Assembly (NCBI GenBank): GCA_963783785.1
Contig: CAWAOQ010000006.1
Coordinates: forward strand, 496,001 to 560,000
Length of the DNA: 64,000 nucleotides
From: CADEEN01 sp963783785
GTDB taxonomy: Bacteria; Pseudomonadota; Gammaproteobacteria; Burkholderiales; Burkholderiaceae_C
Direction: 5' to 3'
The notes below the pieces were generated by a model. That model made no database searches, was not told the DNA's origin, and saw only the letters and a list, made by a program, of their open reading frames with translations. Numbering within the stretch: the first letter of the stretch is position 1; each line of letters begins with the position of its first letter. Shown piece by piece: positions 45,766-54,024 of this stretch. A program made the position numbers and the translations under genes.

Positions 45766-46405
45766 TCATCTTCCGGGGCGGTCCCAGAAACTCGACGCGC
45801 GCAGCAGCCTCTCGATGTCGCGCTTGAGCTTGGCCGGGTCGGGCTGCGGCGGCGCGCGCATCATCCACTGGCCCATCGGGTCGACCACGTACAGGTGCGA
45901 TTCGAGCGACTTCGCCGGCGGCGGGTGCCAGCCACTGCGCCAGCGCCGGCGCCGGCACGCGCAGCACCTGCGTGGCCGGCGCGGCGGCCAGCGCGGCGCG
46001 CAGCACCGGCGCGATCGGCGCGTCGTCGGTCACCAGCCAGAGCTTGTCGATGCGGTCGCGCTCGCGGCCGGTCATCTCGCGCAATTGGCGTTGCAGATAC
46101 AGGCGCTGCTCGCAGGTCGCATCGCAGGCCCCGCCGCCGACCACCACCAGCAACCACTGGCCCTTCAGCGACGCGGCGCTGACGGCGCGGCCGTCGAGAT
46201 CGGTGAGCGGCAGCGCGGCCGGCATCTCGCGGGCCGGCGCGATCAGCGTGGCGTAGTTGCTGCGGCCTTCGGGCCGCACGACGTAGAAGGTGAAGTACGA
46301 GGCGATCACCGGCGCGGCGCAGGCCAGCAGCACCAGCAGCATCTTGACGCGGCCGCGCGCGGTGCGCCGCGCAGCATCGTCGTCGGCCGTGTCGGCGCGC
46401 GGCAT
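45766..46405 (-). CDS. SCO-like membrane-anchored oxidase assembly protein, one frameshift
   Basis: This protein of about 212 residues occupies the usual Burkholderiales slot between SURF1 and ctaA. One N-terminal helix (MLLVLLACAAPVIASYFTFY) leads to a thioredoxin-like domain with LPLTDLDGRAVSAASLKGQW, then GACDATCEQRLYLQRQLREM with a CxxxC and DRIDKLWLVTDDAP. An extra base near 45920 breaks the frame, which resumes KSLESHLYVVDPMGQWMMRA and ends FWDRPGR before a TGA. The CxxxC and fold recall SCO proteins, suggesting a thiol or copper role in oxidase maturation. The family has no firm function that I know of. Confidence 0.7.
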
Positions 46406-46431
46406 CGAGTGCACCGTCAGGTGCAGGCTGT

Positions 46432-47173
46432 TCAGCGTCGGGATTGGCGGCGGGGTTGGACAAGTTGGAACCAGACATAGAGGACAACGATCAACGCCGA
46501 CAGCCCGAACCATTGGGCCGCGTAGCCGCGGTTCTTGGCGGCGCCGAACGCCGGGGCCGGCCAGTCGCGCTTCAGGCCGTCGCCCGCGACTGCCGGCGAA
46601 TCGGCCAGCAGCACCGACAGCGGCCGCAATGCGAGCCCGGTTTCACGGGCAAACGCATCCAGGTCGAGATTCTGCCGGATGGCGCCCGTCTCGTTGCCGT
46701 CGAATTCATACAACCGGGCCGGCGGCGGGGCGATGCGGCCGAGCAGTTCGACCGCGCCGTCGGGGGTGGGCGGCGCGACGACCCGGCTGCGATCCTGGAA
46801 GTCGCGCGGCATGCCAGCCTCGCTGCACCAGCACTGCGCTGCCATCGTCGAGCAGCAGCGGCGTCAGCACGAAGAAGCCGGGGCGGCCGTCCATCTGGCG
46901 GTTGTCGAGGTAGACGGTGTGCCCGTGCCGACCAGCGGCCGACCAGGCGCACGGCGCGGTGGTGCTGCGCGGCCGCGGCGTCGGCGCTGCGCGCCAGCAG
47001 CGCGGGGCCGTCGATCGGCGGCAGTCGGCTGCGCTCGTCCAGCGCCGCTTGCAGCGCAGCTTCTGCGCAGCGCGATCGAGCTGCCACCAGCCCAGGCGCG
47101 CCGTCAGCCAGCAAGGCGGCCACGAGCCGCCAGCGCGACCAGCCCATCTGCGCTGTCGGTCGCCGAGCGTCAT
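46432..47173 (-). CDS. SURF1-family oxidase assembly protein, several frameshifts
   Basis: The C-terminal half is intact: DRSRVVAPPTPDGAVELLGR, LYEFDGNETGAIRQNLDLDA, GLALRPLSVLLADSP and the last helix WFGLSALIVVLYVWFQLVQP. The N-terminal half is split over frames: RLGWWQLDRAAQK, LPPIDGPALLARSADA and HTVYLDNRQMDGRPGFFVLT with LLLDDGSAVLVQRGW. These are the ordered SURF1 landmarks (LGxWQxxRxxWK, LDN/GRP-GF-V-TP, V-RGW, NxD). Three or four single-base shifts lie between 46810 and 47140. SURF1 helps insert heme A into oxidase subunit I. The start is put at the ATG at 47173, with some doubt because the first frame is broken soon after. Confidence 0.75.
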
Positions 47174-47212
47174 GCCGGCCTCGCCATCACCCGGGTGCGA
47201 CAATCCAACCCG

Positions 47213-47437
47213 ATGAAGATCGTGATCATCCTCGCGCTGATCGCCGTGCTCGCCGCACTGGCCAGCGCCGGGGTGTTCATGCTGCGCAAGTCCGACGACG
47301 GCCGCGGCGGCGAGCGCCGCGATGCCCGCATGGCGCGGGCGCTGGCGGTGCGCGTGGCGTTGTCGGTGGCGCTGTTCGTGTTCATCCTGTTGGCGTGGAA
47401 GATGGGCTGGATCGTGCCGCGCGGCATCCCGTACTGA
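47213..47437 (+). CDS. Twin-transmembrane protein (DUF2909-like)
   Basis: This 74-residue protein has two helices (IVIILALIAVLAALASAGVF and VALSVALFVFILLAWKMGWI) joined by a short basic, Gly/Asp-rich loop (MLRKSDDGRGGERRDARM). Small two-helix proteins of this type lie next to coxC and SURF1 in many betaproteobacteria and may help oxidase assembly; that role is inferred from position only. It is on the opposite strand to the oxidase operon and starts 39 bases from the SURF1 start, so the two share a divergent promoter region. Confidence 0.75.
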   Translation: MKIVIILALIAVLAALASAGVFMLRKSDDGRGGERRDARMARALAVRVALSVALFVFILLAWKMGWIVPRGIPY

Positions 47438-47516
47438 CAGCCCCCAGCTCGCTGCGCTCGCGTCCCCCGAGGGGAGCGCAGGCCGCTTGGGAGCGGCCCG
47501 GCGCCGGCCTGCGATG
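47438..47516 (+). repeat. Dispersed intergenic repeat, copy B
   Basis: It begins directly after the TGA of the twin-transmembrane gene (CAGCCCCCAGCTCGCTGCGC), continues through CCCCCGAGGGGAGC and the stem GGCCGCTTGGGAGCGGCC, and ends near CGGCGCCGGCCTGCG. It has the same orientation relative to the preceding gene as the other three copies. A true T-rich terminator follows 30 bases later. Confidence 0.75.
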
Positions 47517-47547
47517 ACCGCCCCAGTCTCGCTGTGTCCGTAATGCA

Positions 47548-47571
47548 AAAGAGCGCCTCGCGGCGCTCTTT
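47548..47571. terminator. Strong bidirectional terminator between the twin-TM gene and coxC
   Basis: A perfect ten-base stem AAAGAGCGCC / GGCGCTCTTT with the loop TCGC. The A-rich and T-rich ends make it a classic intrinsic terminator on both strands, serving the plus-strand twin-transmembrane gene and the minus-strand coxC. Because it lies between coxC and SURF1, it probably separates the structural oxidase genes from the later assembly genes. Confidence 0.85.
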
Positions 47572-47596
47572 GTCGTTGGCGCGAGCCGCTGCGGTC

Positions 47597-48484
47597 TCAC
47601 AACCAGTAGACGACCACGTACAGGCCGAGCCAGACCACGTCGACGAAGTGCCAGTACCACGCCGCGCCCTCGAAGCCGAAGTGACGCTGCGGCGTGAAAT
47701 GGCCCTTCATCAGGCGCAGCGTGATGAACAACAGCATCAGCATGCCGACGAAAACGTGGAAGCCGTGAAAGCCGGTGAGCATGAAGAATGTCGACCCGAA
47801 GATGCCGCTCGACAGCTTGAGGTTCAGGTCGCGGTAGGCGTGTGCGTACTCGTAGCCCTGCACACCCAGGAAGGTGGCCCCGAGCAGCACCGTGATCCAC
47901 ATCCACGCGATGGTCTTGCCACGTTGGCCGGCGATCAGCGCGTGGTGCGCGATCGTCAGCGTCACGCCCGATGTCAGCAGCAGCGCGGTGTTGACGGTCG
48001 GCAGCGGCCACGGACCGATGGTCGAGAACGGCTCGACGGTGCCGGCCGGTGATGCGGTGACGCCGACGCCGGCACTCGGCCAGACGGCCTTGAAGTCGGG
48101 CCACAGGATCTGGTGATCGAGGTTGCCGAGCATCGGCAGCGCGTGGGCGCGGGCCCAGTACAGCGCGCCGAAGAAGGCACCGAAGAACATCACCTCCGAG
48201 AAGATGAACCAGCTCATGCTCCAACGGAACGAGACATCGACGCGGTCGCCGTACTGGCCGCCCTCGCTCTCGCCGATGGCGTCGCGGAACCACTGGAACA
48301 GCACCACGGCCCACATCGCGAAGCCGCAGAGCACCAACCACTTGCCCCAGGCGGCGCCGTTGACCCACTGGCTGGCGCCGAAGATCACCGCCAACAGCGA
48401 CGCCGCCGTCAGCGCCGGGTGGCGCGATGGCGCGGGCACGAAGTAATAGGGCGTAGCGCCTGCATGGTGTGTCGCTGCGGACAT
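47597..48484 (-). CDS. coxC: Cytochrome c oxidase subunit III
   Basis: This 295-residue protein has seven helices. It starts MSAATHHAGATPYYFVPAPS. Conserved parts are FQWFRDAIGESEGGQYGDRV, SMSWFIFSEVMFFGAFFGAL with the family Glu, YWARAHALPMLGNLDHQILW, NTALLLTSGVTLTIAHHALI, LGATFLGVQGYEYAHAYRDL and GFHGFHVFVGMLMLLFITLR. It ends AAWYWHFVDVVWLGLYVVVYWL, the usual subunit III ending. It stabilises proton uptake in the oxidase. It is separated by 46 bases from the DUF2970 gene and followed by a strong terminator. Confidence 0.96.
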   Translation of the reverse strand: MSAATHHAGATPYYFVPAPSRHPALTAASLLAVIFGASQWVNGAAWGKWLVLCGFAMWAVVLFQWFRDAIGESEGGQYGDRVDVSFRWSMSWFIFSEVMFFGAFFGALYWARAHALPMLGNLDHQILWPDFKAVWPSAGVGVTASPAGTVEPFSTIGPWPLPTVNTALLLTSGVTLTIAHHALIAGQRGKTIAWMWITVLLGATFLGVQGYEYAHAYRDLNLKLSSGIFGSTFFMLTGFHGFHVFVGMLMLLFITLRLMKGHFTPQRHFGFEGAAWYWHFVDVVWLGLYVVVYWL

Positions 48485-48530
48485 TTGATGTGTTCTCCTC
48501 GTACCGATCGTTGAACCGTTGCCGTCGTCG

Positions 48531-48770
48531 TCAGCCGGCCACGCCGCTGCCGACGACCCACTTCACCAGCATCACCAGCGCCAGCACGAACACCCCCCCG
48601 GCCACGATGCCGGCGACGATGACGTGCAGGGGATTGAGCTGGGTGATGTCTTTCTCGTATTCGCTGGCCTTGCGCACGCCGAAGAACGACCACGCGACGG
48701 CCTTGAACGTCTGCACGAACGAGCCCTTGCGCGCCGCCGCCTGCCTGAGGTCTTCGCCCGCCCGGGTCAC
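48531..48770 (-). CDS. DUF2970 small membrane protein
   Basis: This 79-residue protein has a GTG start overlapping the ctaG stop (GTGA). The body reads FVQTFKAVAWSFFGVRKASE, YEKDITQLNPLHVIVAG and a final helix IVAGGVFVLALVMLVKWVV. The FKxVxWSFFGxRK...D motif and single helix fit DUF2970, regularly found between ctaG and coxC in Burkholderiales. It is probably an accessory or assembly factor of the oxidase. No mechanism is known to me. Confidence 0.8.
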   Translation of the reverse strand: MTRAGEDLRQAAARKGSFVQTFKAVAWSFFGVRKASEYEKDITQLNPLHVIVAGIVAGGVFVLALVMLVKWVVGSGVAG

Positions 48771-49372
48771 AGCGCCTTGCCCCCCGCCGTGCCGCCGGCC
48801 ATCTTGCCCTTGACCTCGAAGAAGGTGTAGGACAGCGTGATCGTCGTCACGTCCTTGGGCAGCCTGGGGTCGATGACGAAGGCCACCGGCCACTGCCGGC
48901 TCTCGCCCGGCGCCAGCGTGTACTCGTTGAAGCAGAAGCACTCCAGCTTGTTGAAGTGCGCGGTGGCCTGTTTGGGCGCGTAGCTGGGGATCGCCTGCGC
49001 CGCCAGCGTGCGGTCCTGCACGTTGCGAAACTCGTACATCACGGTCGCCAGCTCGCCCGGGTGCACTTGCAGCGAACTGCGTGCCGGCTTGAAATCGAAC
49101 GGCCCGCGGGCATTCGCGTCGAACTCGACGGTGATGGTGCGCGAGCGGTCGATCTGCGTGTTGGCGCCGTCGGCGGGCCTGTCGACGCCGCTGACCTGAC
49201 GCTCGGACAGCGACAGCACGTTGATGCCCAGCGCCTCGCAGATCGACTTGTACAGCGGCACCAGCGCATAGCCGAAGCCGAACATCAGCACCGCGACGAC
49301 GCCGAGCTTGGCCAGCAGCGCGCGGTTGTCGCGCTGCAGGCCGCGGCTGCGTGGTGCACTGCGCATGGCCAT
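48767..49372 (-). CDS. ctaG: Cytochrome c oxidase assembly protein CtaG/Cox11
   Basis: This 201-residue copper chaperone for the CuB site has one N-terminal helix (LLAKLGVVAVLMFGFGYALV), with PLYKSICEALGINV just after it. The periplasmic immunoglobulin-like domain contains RTITVEFDANARGPFDFKPA, PGELATVMYEFRNVQDRTLA and the copper motif FNKLECFCFNEYTLAPGESR with CxC near residue 145, followed by WPVAFVIDPRLPKDVTTITL. It starts MAMRSAPRSRG one base after the stop of the small protein encoded upstream. An MRS start two codons on is possible. Confidence 0.93.
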   Translation of the reverse strand: MAMRSAPRSRGLQRDNRALLAKLGVVAVLMFGFGYALVPLYKSICEALGINVLSLSERQVSGVDRPADGANTQIDRSRTITVEFDANARGPFDFKPARSSLQVHPGELATVMYEFRNVQDRTLAAQAIPSYAPKQATAHFNKLECFCFNEYTLAPGESRQWPVAFVIDPRLPKDVTTITLSYTFFEVKGKMAGGTAGGKAL

Positions 49373-49373
49373 C

Positions 49374-49490
49374 TCAGCCGCCGATCCAGACGATCTTGAC
49401 CACGAAACCGGCGGCAAACATCAGCGCCAGCGCCGCCAGGAACAGGCCCAGGCGCCGGTTGGCCTTGCGTTGCTGTTCGTTCACCGCCAT
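49374..49490 (-). CDS. Cytochrome oxidase small assembly protein
   Basis: This 38-residue protein reads NEQQRKANRRLGLFLAALAL followed by MFAAGFVVKIVWIGG: a basic N-terminus and one helix. It lies between coxA (five bases upstream) and ctaG (one base downstream), a position where a small one-helix protein is constant in Burkholderiales oxidase operons. A role in assembly is inferred from this position. The overlapping longer frame that covers it is a shadow of coxA. Confidence 0.75.
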   Translation of the reverse strand: MAVNEQQRKANRRLGLFLAALALMFAAGFVVKIVWIGG

Positions 49491-49495
49491 GGTGT

Positions 49496-51130
49496 TCAGC
49501 CGATCACGCGGGTCGCGGTGGCGTCGAGCTTGGGCGGCGTCTCGAAGGTATGGAACGGCGCCGGCGACGGCAGTTCCCACTCCAGGCCCTCGGCGCCCTC
49601 CCACGGCTTCTGCGGCGCCTTCGCGCCCTTGCCGCGCATCACCGGCAACACGATGAACAGGAAGAAGTAGACCTGCGCCAGGCCGAACCCGAACGCGCCG
49701 ATCGAGGCGATGGCGTTGAAATCGGCGAACTGCATCGGATAGTCGGCATAGCGGCGCGGCATGCCGGCGAGGCCGAGGAAGTGCATCGGGAAGAAGGTGA
49801 TGTTGAAGAAGATCAACGACAGCCAGAAGTGCCACTTGCCGCGCGTCTCGTTGTACATCACGCCGCACCACTTCGGGCTCCAGTAGTAGAAGCCCGAGAA
49901 CATGCCGAACAGCGAGCCCGCGACCAGCACGTAGTGGAAGTGCGCGACGACGTAGTAGGTGTCCTGGATCTGGATGTCGATCGGCGCCATCGCCAGGATC
50001 AGCCCGGTGAAGCCGCCCATCGTGAAGACGAAGATGAAGCCGACGGCGAACAGCATCGGCGTCTCGAAGGTCATCGAGCCGCGCCACATCGTCGCGACCC
50101 AGTTGAAGATCTTCACGCCGGTCGGGATCGCGATCAGCATCGTCGCGTACATGAAGAACAGCTGGCCCGTCACCGGCATCCCGGTGGTGAACATGTGGTG
50201 GGCCCAGACGATGAACGACAGGATCGCGATCGACGCGGTGGCGTAGACCATCGAGGTGTAGCCGAACAGCTTCTTGCGCGCGAACGCCGGCACGACGGCG
50301 CTGATGATGCCGAAGGCCGGCAGGATCATGATGTAGACCTCGGGGTGACCGAAGAACCAGAAGATGTGCTGGTACATGATCGGGTCACCGCCGCCGGCGG
50401 GGCTGAAGAAGCTGGTGCCGAAATGGCGATCGGTCAGCGTCATCGTGATCGCGCCGGCCAGCACCGGCATCACCGCGATCAGCAGGTAGGCGGTGATCAG
50501 CCAGGTCCACGCGAACAACGGCATCTTCATCAGCGTCATGCCGGGTGCGCGCATGTTCAGGATCGTGACGACGATGTTGATCGAGCCCATGATCGAGCTG
50601 GCGCCCATGATGTGCATCGCGAAGATGCCGGCGTCCATGCTCGGGCCCATCTGCAGCGTCAGCGGCGCATAGAGCGTCCAGCCCGCGGCCGGCGCACCGC
50701 CGGGCATGAAGAACGAACCGGCCAGCATCAGCGCGGCCGGGATCAGCAGCCAGAAGCTGAGGTTGTTCATGCGCGCGAAGGCCATGTCCGCGGCGCCGAT
50801 CTGCATCGGGATCATCCAGTTCGCGAAGCCGACGAACGCCGGCATGATCGCCCCGAACACCATGATCAGGCCGTGCATCGTGGTGAACTGGTTGAACAGT
50901 TCAGGGTTCACGAATTGCAGGCCGGGCTTGAACAGCTCGGCGCGGATGCCCAGCGCCAGCAGGCCGCCGATCATCAGCATCGTGAAGCTGAACAACAGGT
51001 ACATCGTGCCGATGTCCTTGTGGTTGGTGGCGAACACCCAGCGCCGCCAGCCGCTCGGGGCGTGGCCGTGATCGTCGTGGGCGTGATCGTGGCCATGGGC
51101 GTGGCCGTGTGGGTCGAGAACTGCGCTCAT
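49496..51130 (-). CDS. coxA: Cytochrome c oxidase subunit I
   Basis: This 544-residue heme-copper oxidase core has 12 helices. Heme a and a3/CuB ligands are in FTTMHGLIMVFGAIMPAFVG, IFWFFGHPEVYIMILPAFGI (His-Glu-x2-Tyr cross-link motif), FIVWAHHMFTTGMPVTGQLF and QDTYYVVAHFHYVLVAGSLF. The K and D channel regions look standard. The N-terminus is unusually rich in His (MSAVLDPHGHAHGHDHAHDD, then HGHAPSG) before WRRWVFATNHKDIGTMYLLF. It reduces oxygen to water and pumps protons. The start lies 27 bases after the coxB stop. Confidence 0.97.
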   Translation of the reverse strand: MSAVLDPHGHAHGHDHAHDDHGHAPSGWRRWVFATNHKDIGTMYLLFSFTMLMIGGLLALGIRAELFKPGLQFVNPELFNQFTTMHGLIMVFGAIMPAFVGFANWMIPMQIGAADMAFARMNNLSFWLLIPAALMLAGSFFMPGGAPAAGWTLYAPLTLQMGPSMDAGIFAMHIMGASSIMGSINIVVTILNMRAPGMTLMKMPLFAWTWLITAYLLIAVMPVLAGAITMTLTDRHFGTSFFSPAGGGDPIMYQHIFWFFGHPEVYIMILPAFGIISAVVPAFARKKLFGYTSMVYATASIAILSFIVWAHHMFTTGMPVTGQLFFMYATMLIAIPTGVKIFNWVATMWRGSMTFETPMLFAVGFIFVFTMGGFTGLILAMAPIDIQIQDTYYVVAHFHYVLVAGSLFGMFSGFYYWSPKWCGVMYNETRGKWHFWLSLIFFNITFFPMHFLGLAGMPRRYADYPMQFADFNAIASIGAFGFGLAQVYFFLFIVLPVMRGKGAKAPQKPWEGAEGLEWELPSPAPFHTFETPPKLDATATRVIG

Positions 51131-51157
51131 GGGCGAAACCTCTTTGGCGATGCTGGA

Positions 51158-52343
51158 TTACTTGCGCGCGGCGACGACTTCTTTGGGCTGCACGATCTGC
51201 CCGGTCTTGTTCGTCCACGAGTTCTTGGTGTAGGTGATGACAGCGGCCAGCTCGGTGTCCGAGAGCTGCTTCCACGCCGGCATCGCGCCGTTGGCCGCGC
51301 CGTTGAGCACGGTGGCGATCTGCTTGCCCTTGTCGGCATCGAGCACGATGGCCGACCCGACCAGCGCCTTGATCGGGCCGGCGCCCATGCCGCTGGCCTG
51401 GTGGCAGGCGACGCAATTGGCGTTGTAGACCTTCTCGCCACGCGCAATCAGTTCAGCGAGCTGCCATTCCTTGGTCGGGATCGTCGGCCAGCGCCGCCAT
51501 GGCCTTCTTCTTGCCGTCGACCCACGCGGTGTAATCGGCCTGGCTGAGCACCTTGACGTGGATCGGCATGTAGGCGTGCTCCTTGCCGCACAGCTCGGCG
51601 CACTGGCCGTAGTAGTCGCCGGTCTTCTCGGCGCGGAACCAGGTGTCGCGCACGAAACCGGGAATGGCATCCTGCTTGACGCCGAAGGCCGGCACCATCC
51701 AGGCGTGGATCACGTCGTTGGCGGTGGTGATGATGCGGATCTTCTTGTCCACCGGCACCACCAGCGGGTTGTCGACCTTGAGCAGGTAGTTGTCCAGAGC
51801 CTCCGGCTTGCCGCTGTCGCTCATCGCGCGGTGCGTCGCGTCCAGCGCCGACAGGAAGGCGATGCCCTCGCCCTCGCCCTTCATGTAGTCGTAGCCCCAC
51901 TTCCACTGGTAGCCGGTGGCCTTGATGGTGAGGTCGGCGTTGGTGGTGTCCTTCATCGCCACCACCACCTTGGTCGCCGGCAGCGCCATGAAGATCACGA
52001 TGATGAACGGCACCACCGTCCAGGCGATCTCGACCGCGACGCTCTCGTGGAAGTGGGCCGGCTTGGCGCCCTTGGACTTGCGGTGCTTGATGATCGAATA
52101 GAACATCACGCCGAACACGCCGATGAAGATCACCGTGCAGATGATCAGCATGAAGTTGTGCAGCCACTGCTGCTCGACGGCGATCCGGGTGACCGGCGGG
52201 TGCAGGTCGATCTGGTTCACCGCCGGCCCGCCGGGCAGGCTGTTGACGGCCAGCGCTGCCGACGTCGCAAGGGTGGCACCCAGCAGCAGGCAAGCCTGGG
52301 CAGCGCGTTGGCAGAGCGAGGAGTGGTGGGTCATCGTCGTCAC
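51158..52343 (-). CDS. coxB: Cytochrome c oxidase subunit II with C-terminal cytochrome c domain (caa3 type), one frameshift
   Basis: This protein of about 394 residues has a signal peptide (CLLLGATLATSAALAVNSLP) and two helices (FMLIICTVIFIGVFGVMFYS; IAWTVVPFIIVIFMALPATK). The CuA domain shows GYQWKWGYDYM, DVIHAWMVPAFGVKQDAIPG and YYGQCAELCGKEHAYMPIHV near residue 250. An extra base near 51475 interrupts it; the frame resumes KEWQLAELIARGEKVYNANC with the heme c site CVACH near residue 310 and MPAWKQLSDTELAAVITYTK. The fused cytochrome c accepts electrons for CuA. The GTG start overlaps the DUF2244 stop (GTGA); the ATG at 52334 is an alternative. Confidence 0.93.
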
Positions 52344-52924
52344 TTCGGGTCTGGATGGGGGGAGTTCGATTCGGTGGCCGGGGACATCGGGCGGTAGACG
52401 CGCAGCGCGGTGCGCAGCTCGTGCGCCAGCGGCGTGCGCATGTCGGGTCGCAGGTAGCGACCCACGCAGGACTGGCGGCCATCACCCGACAGCTCGACCA
52501 GCGAGCCTTCACCGTGGCGCGGCTCGACGCGAACCCAGGCGGCGCGGAATTGGGTGCGTTCGGTCTGCTGGCCGCGCCGGTGCTCGACGCACAACGCGTC
52601 GCCTGCCAGCGTGATGCGCTCGTGGTCGGTGGCATGACGCGCGTACACCAGCAGCGCCACACCGACCAGCAGCAATTCGATGCCGGCAAAGGCCAGCACC
52701 GGCGAAGCCCCCTGCCAGGTGAAGGCCAGCGCGATCGCCAGCGACAGCACGCACAGCGACAGGTAGGCGCCGAACAGCTGGGTCGGCGTGAATGAACAAT
52801 TTCTCTGCAGCAGCCACTGCAATCCGGCCACGCCGCCATCGTCGATGGCCCTGGCGAAGCGCCATGCCCCGTGCGGGCCGGCGACGGGCGCGGGCCAGGG
52901 GTGGGGGGCGGTGGCGGCAGTCAT
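52340..52924 (-). CDS. DUF2244 membrane protein, first gene of the oxidase operon
   Basis: This 194-residue protein has two adjacent helices (LFGAYLSLCVLSLAIALAFT and PVLAFAGIELLLVGVALLVY). The N-terminal GLQWLLQRNCSFTPTQLFGA and the later CVEHRRGQQTERTQFRAAWV and SCVGRYLRPDMRTPLAHELR are DUF2244 features. It precedes coxB with an overlapping stop/start, an arrangement also seen in other proteobacteria, suggesting a role in oxidase biogenesis; that is inference. The 115-base region in front holds the likely promoter of the whole operon. Confidence 0.8.
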   Translation of the reverse strand: MTAATAPHPWPAPVAGPHGAWRFARAIDDGGVAGLQWLLQRNCSFTPTQLFGAYLSLCVLSLAIALAFTWQGASPVLAFAGIELLLVGVALLVYARHATDHERITLAGDALCVEHRRGQQTERTQFRAAWVRVEPRHGEGSLVELSGDGRQSCVGRYLRPDMRTPLAHELRTALRVYRPMSPATESNSPHPDPK

Positions 52925-52978
52925 CGGACGGGTGGCAGGAGATCGGCGCGATCGTCGGCAACGCCGCGCATCGCGCCC

Positions 52979-52995
52979 TTTGCAGGGGGTGCAAA
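52979..52995. promoter_or_regulatory. Inverted repeat TTTGCA-N5-TGCAAA in the leader of the oxidase operon
   Basis: Two perfect six-base arms around GGGGG, 55 bases before the DUF2244 start. On the minus strand a TAAAAT hexamer (53015-53010) upstream could be the -10, which would put the dyad just downstream of the transcription start, a natural repressor position. No -35 is clear. The regulator is unknown. Confidence 0.4.
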
Positions 52996-53039
52996 TTTGG
53001 AAGCGGCGGATTTTAGCCCAGCCTCCATCGGACCCCGCT

Positions 53040-53946
53040 TCAGCCCGCCGGGCGGCGTCCGCGACGCACCATCGCGCGCAGATCGTCGAGCGGCACGCGG
53101 GTCTCCCCGGCGAGTTGCAGCCGCGGTCGGCGGATTGAAGGCGTGGCCGTAGACGACTTCGAAGTCGAGCGCGATGCGCCCGTCGGGCCCGGCGCGCTCG
53201 CGCAGCGCGGCCGCCAGGCGATCGCGCCAGCGCGGTGTGCGCAACCCGGCATGGCGTGCCGGATCGGCGTTGCCGCCGAGCGTGCGCAACTCGGCCAGCA
53301 GGGCCTCTGCCGTGGCCCACGTCAATGTCAGTCGCTCCTGGTCCATCACCGGGTCCGCGAAGCCGGCCGCCACCAGCATGTCGCCCAGATCGTGCATGTC
53401 GGTGAACGGTGGATGCGGCGAACCCCAGCCGGCATCGCGATAGAGCTCGCGCAGGCCGCGCAGCGTGTCCGGGCCGAGCGTCGAGAACATCAGGAAGCCA
53501 TCGACGGCCAGCGCGCGGCGCCAGCGTGCCATCAGCGCAGCCGGGTCGGGCTCGGCGTGCAGCATCATGTTGGCCCACAGCAGTTGCCCTGCCGCCGCCG
53601 GGACGGCGGTGTCATCGACGGCCGCCGTCTCGCGACGCCAGCGTTGCGCCGACCACCAAGGCGCGCTGTCGCGCGTGCGCGTCGGCGCCGTGTTCGCCGG
53701 TTCCACGCGCAGCTGGCGCGCCCGCGGATACACCTGTGCCAGCGCGGCCTGCCCGCCGCCGGCATGGGCCCACCAGTCGATCACCACCGCGGGCGTCTGC
53801 CGGATCACCGGCAGCCGCTCGGCCATGCGCCGCGCCACCTCGACGTGCAGCCACGGCGCCGCCGCTGCCCGGGCCTGGCGCGCGAGCACGCGCGCCAGCG
53901 CGAGGCGGTCGAGCGCGCGCAAGGTCGGGGAGGCATCGCGGGCCAT
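53040..53946 (-). CDS. BioC-like SAM-dependent methyltransferase, one frameshift
   Basis: This protein of about 301 residues begins MARDASPTLRALDRLALARV, followed by PWLHVEVARRMAERLPVIRQ and VVIDWWAHAGGGQAALAQVY (a loose SAM motif I). Then come LWANMMLHAEPDPAALMARW, LAVDGFLMFSTLGPDTLRGL and FTDMHDLGDMLVAAGFADPV, a typical BioC-family block (FSTxGPDTLxELR, DMHDxGDxLxxxGFxxPVMD). BioC methylates malonyl-ACP in biotin synthesis. A shift near 53125 separates the body from the tail (GETRVPLDDLRAMVRRGRRP). It is divergent from comF. No other bio gene is present, so the exact role is uncertain. Confidence 0.75.
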
Positions 53947-54024
53947 GGGCGGTTGGGCTCGGTACGGGCACCCGACATCGGGCGCGGACCATCGTTCGTG
54001 AGGGCCGGGCAGTATATTGAGCCG

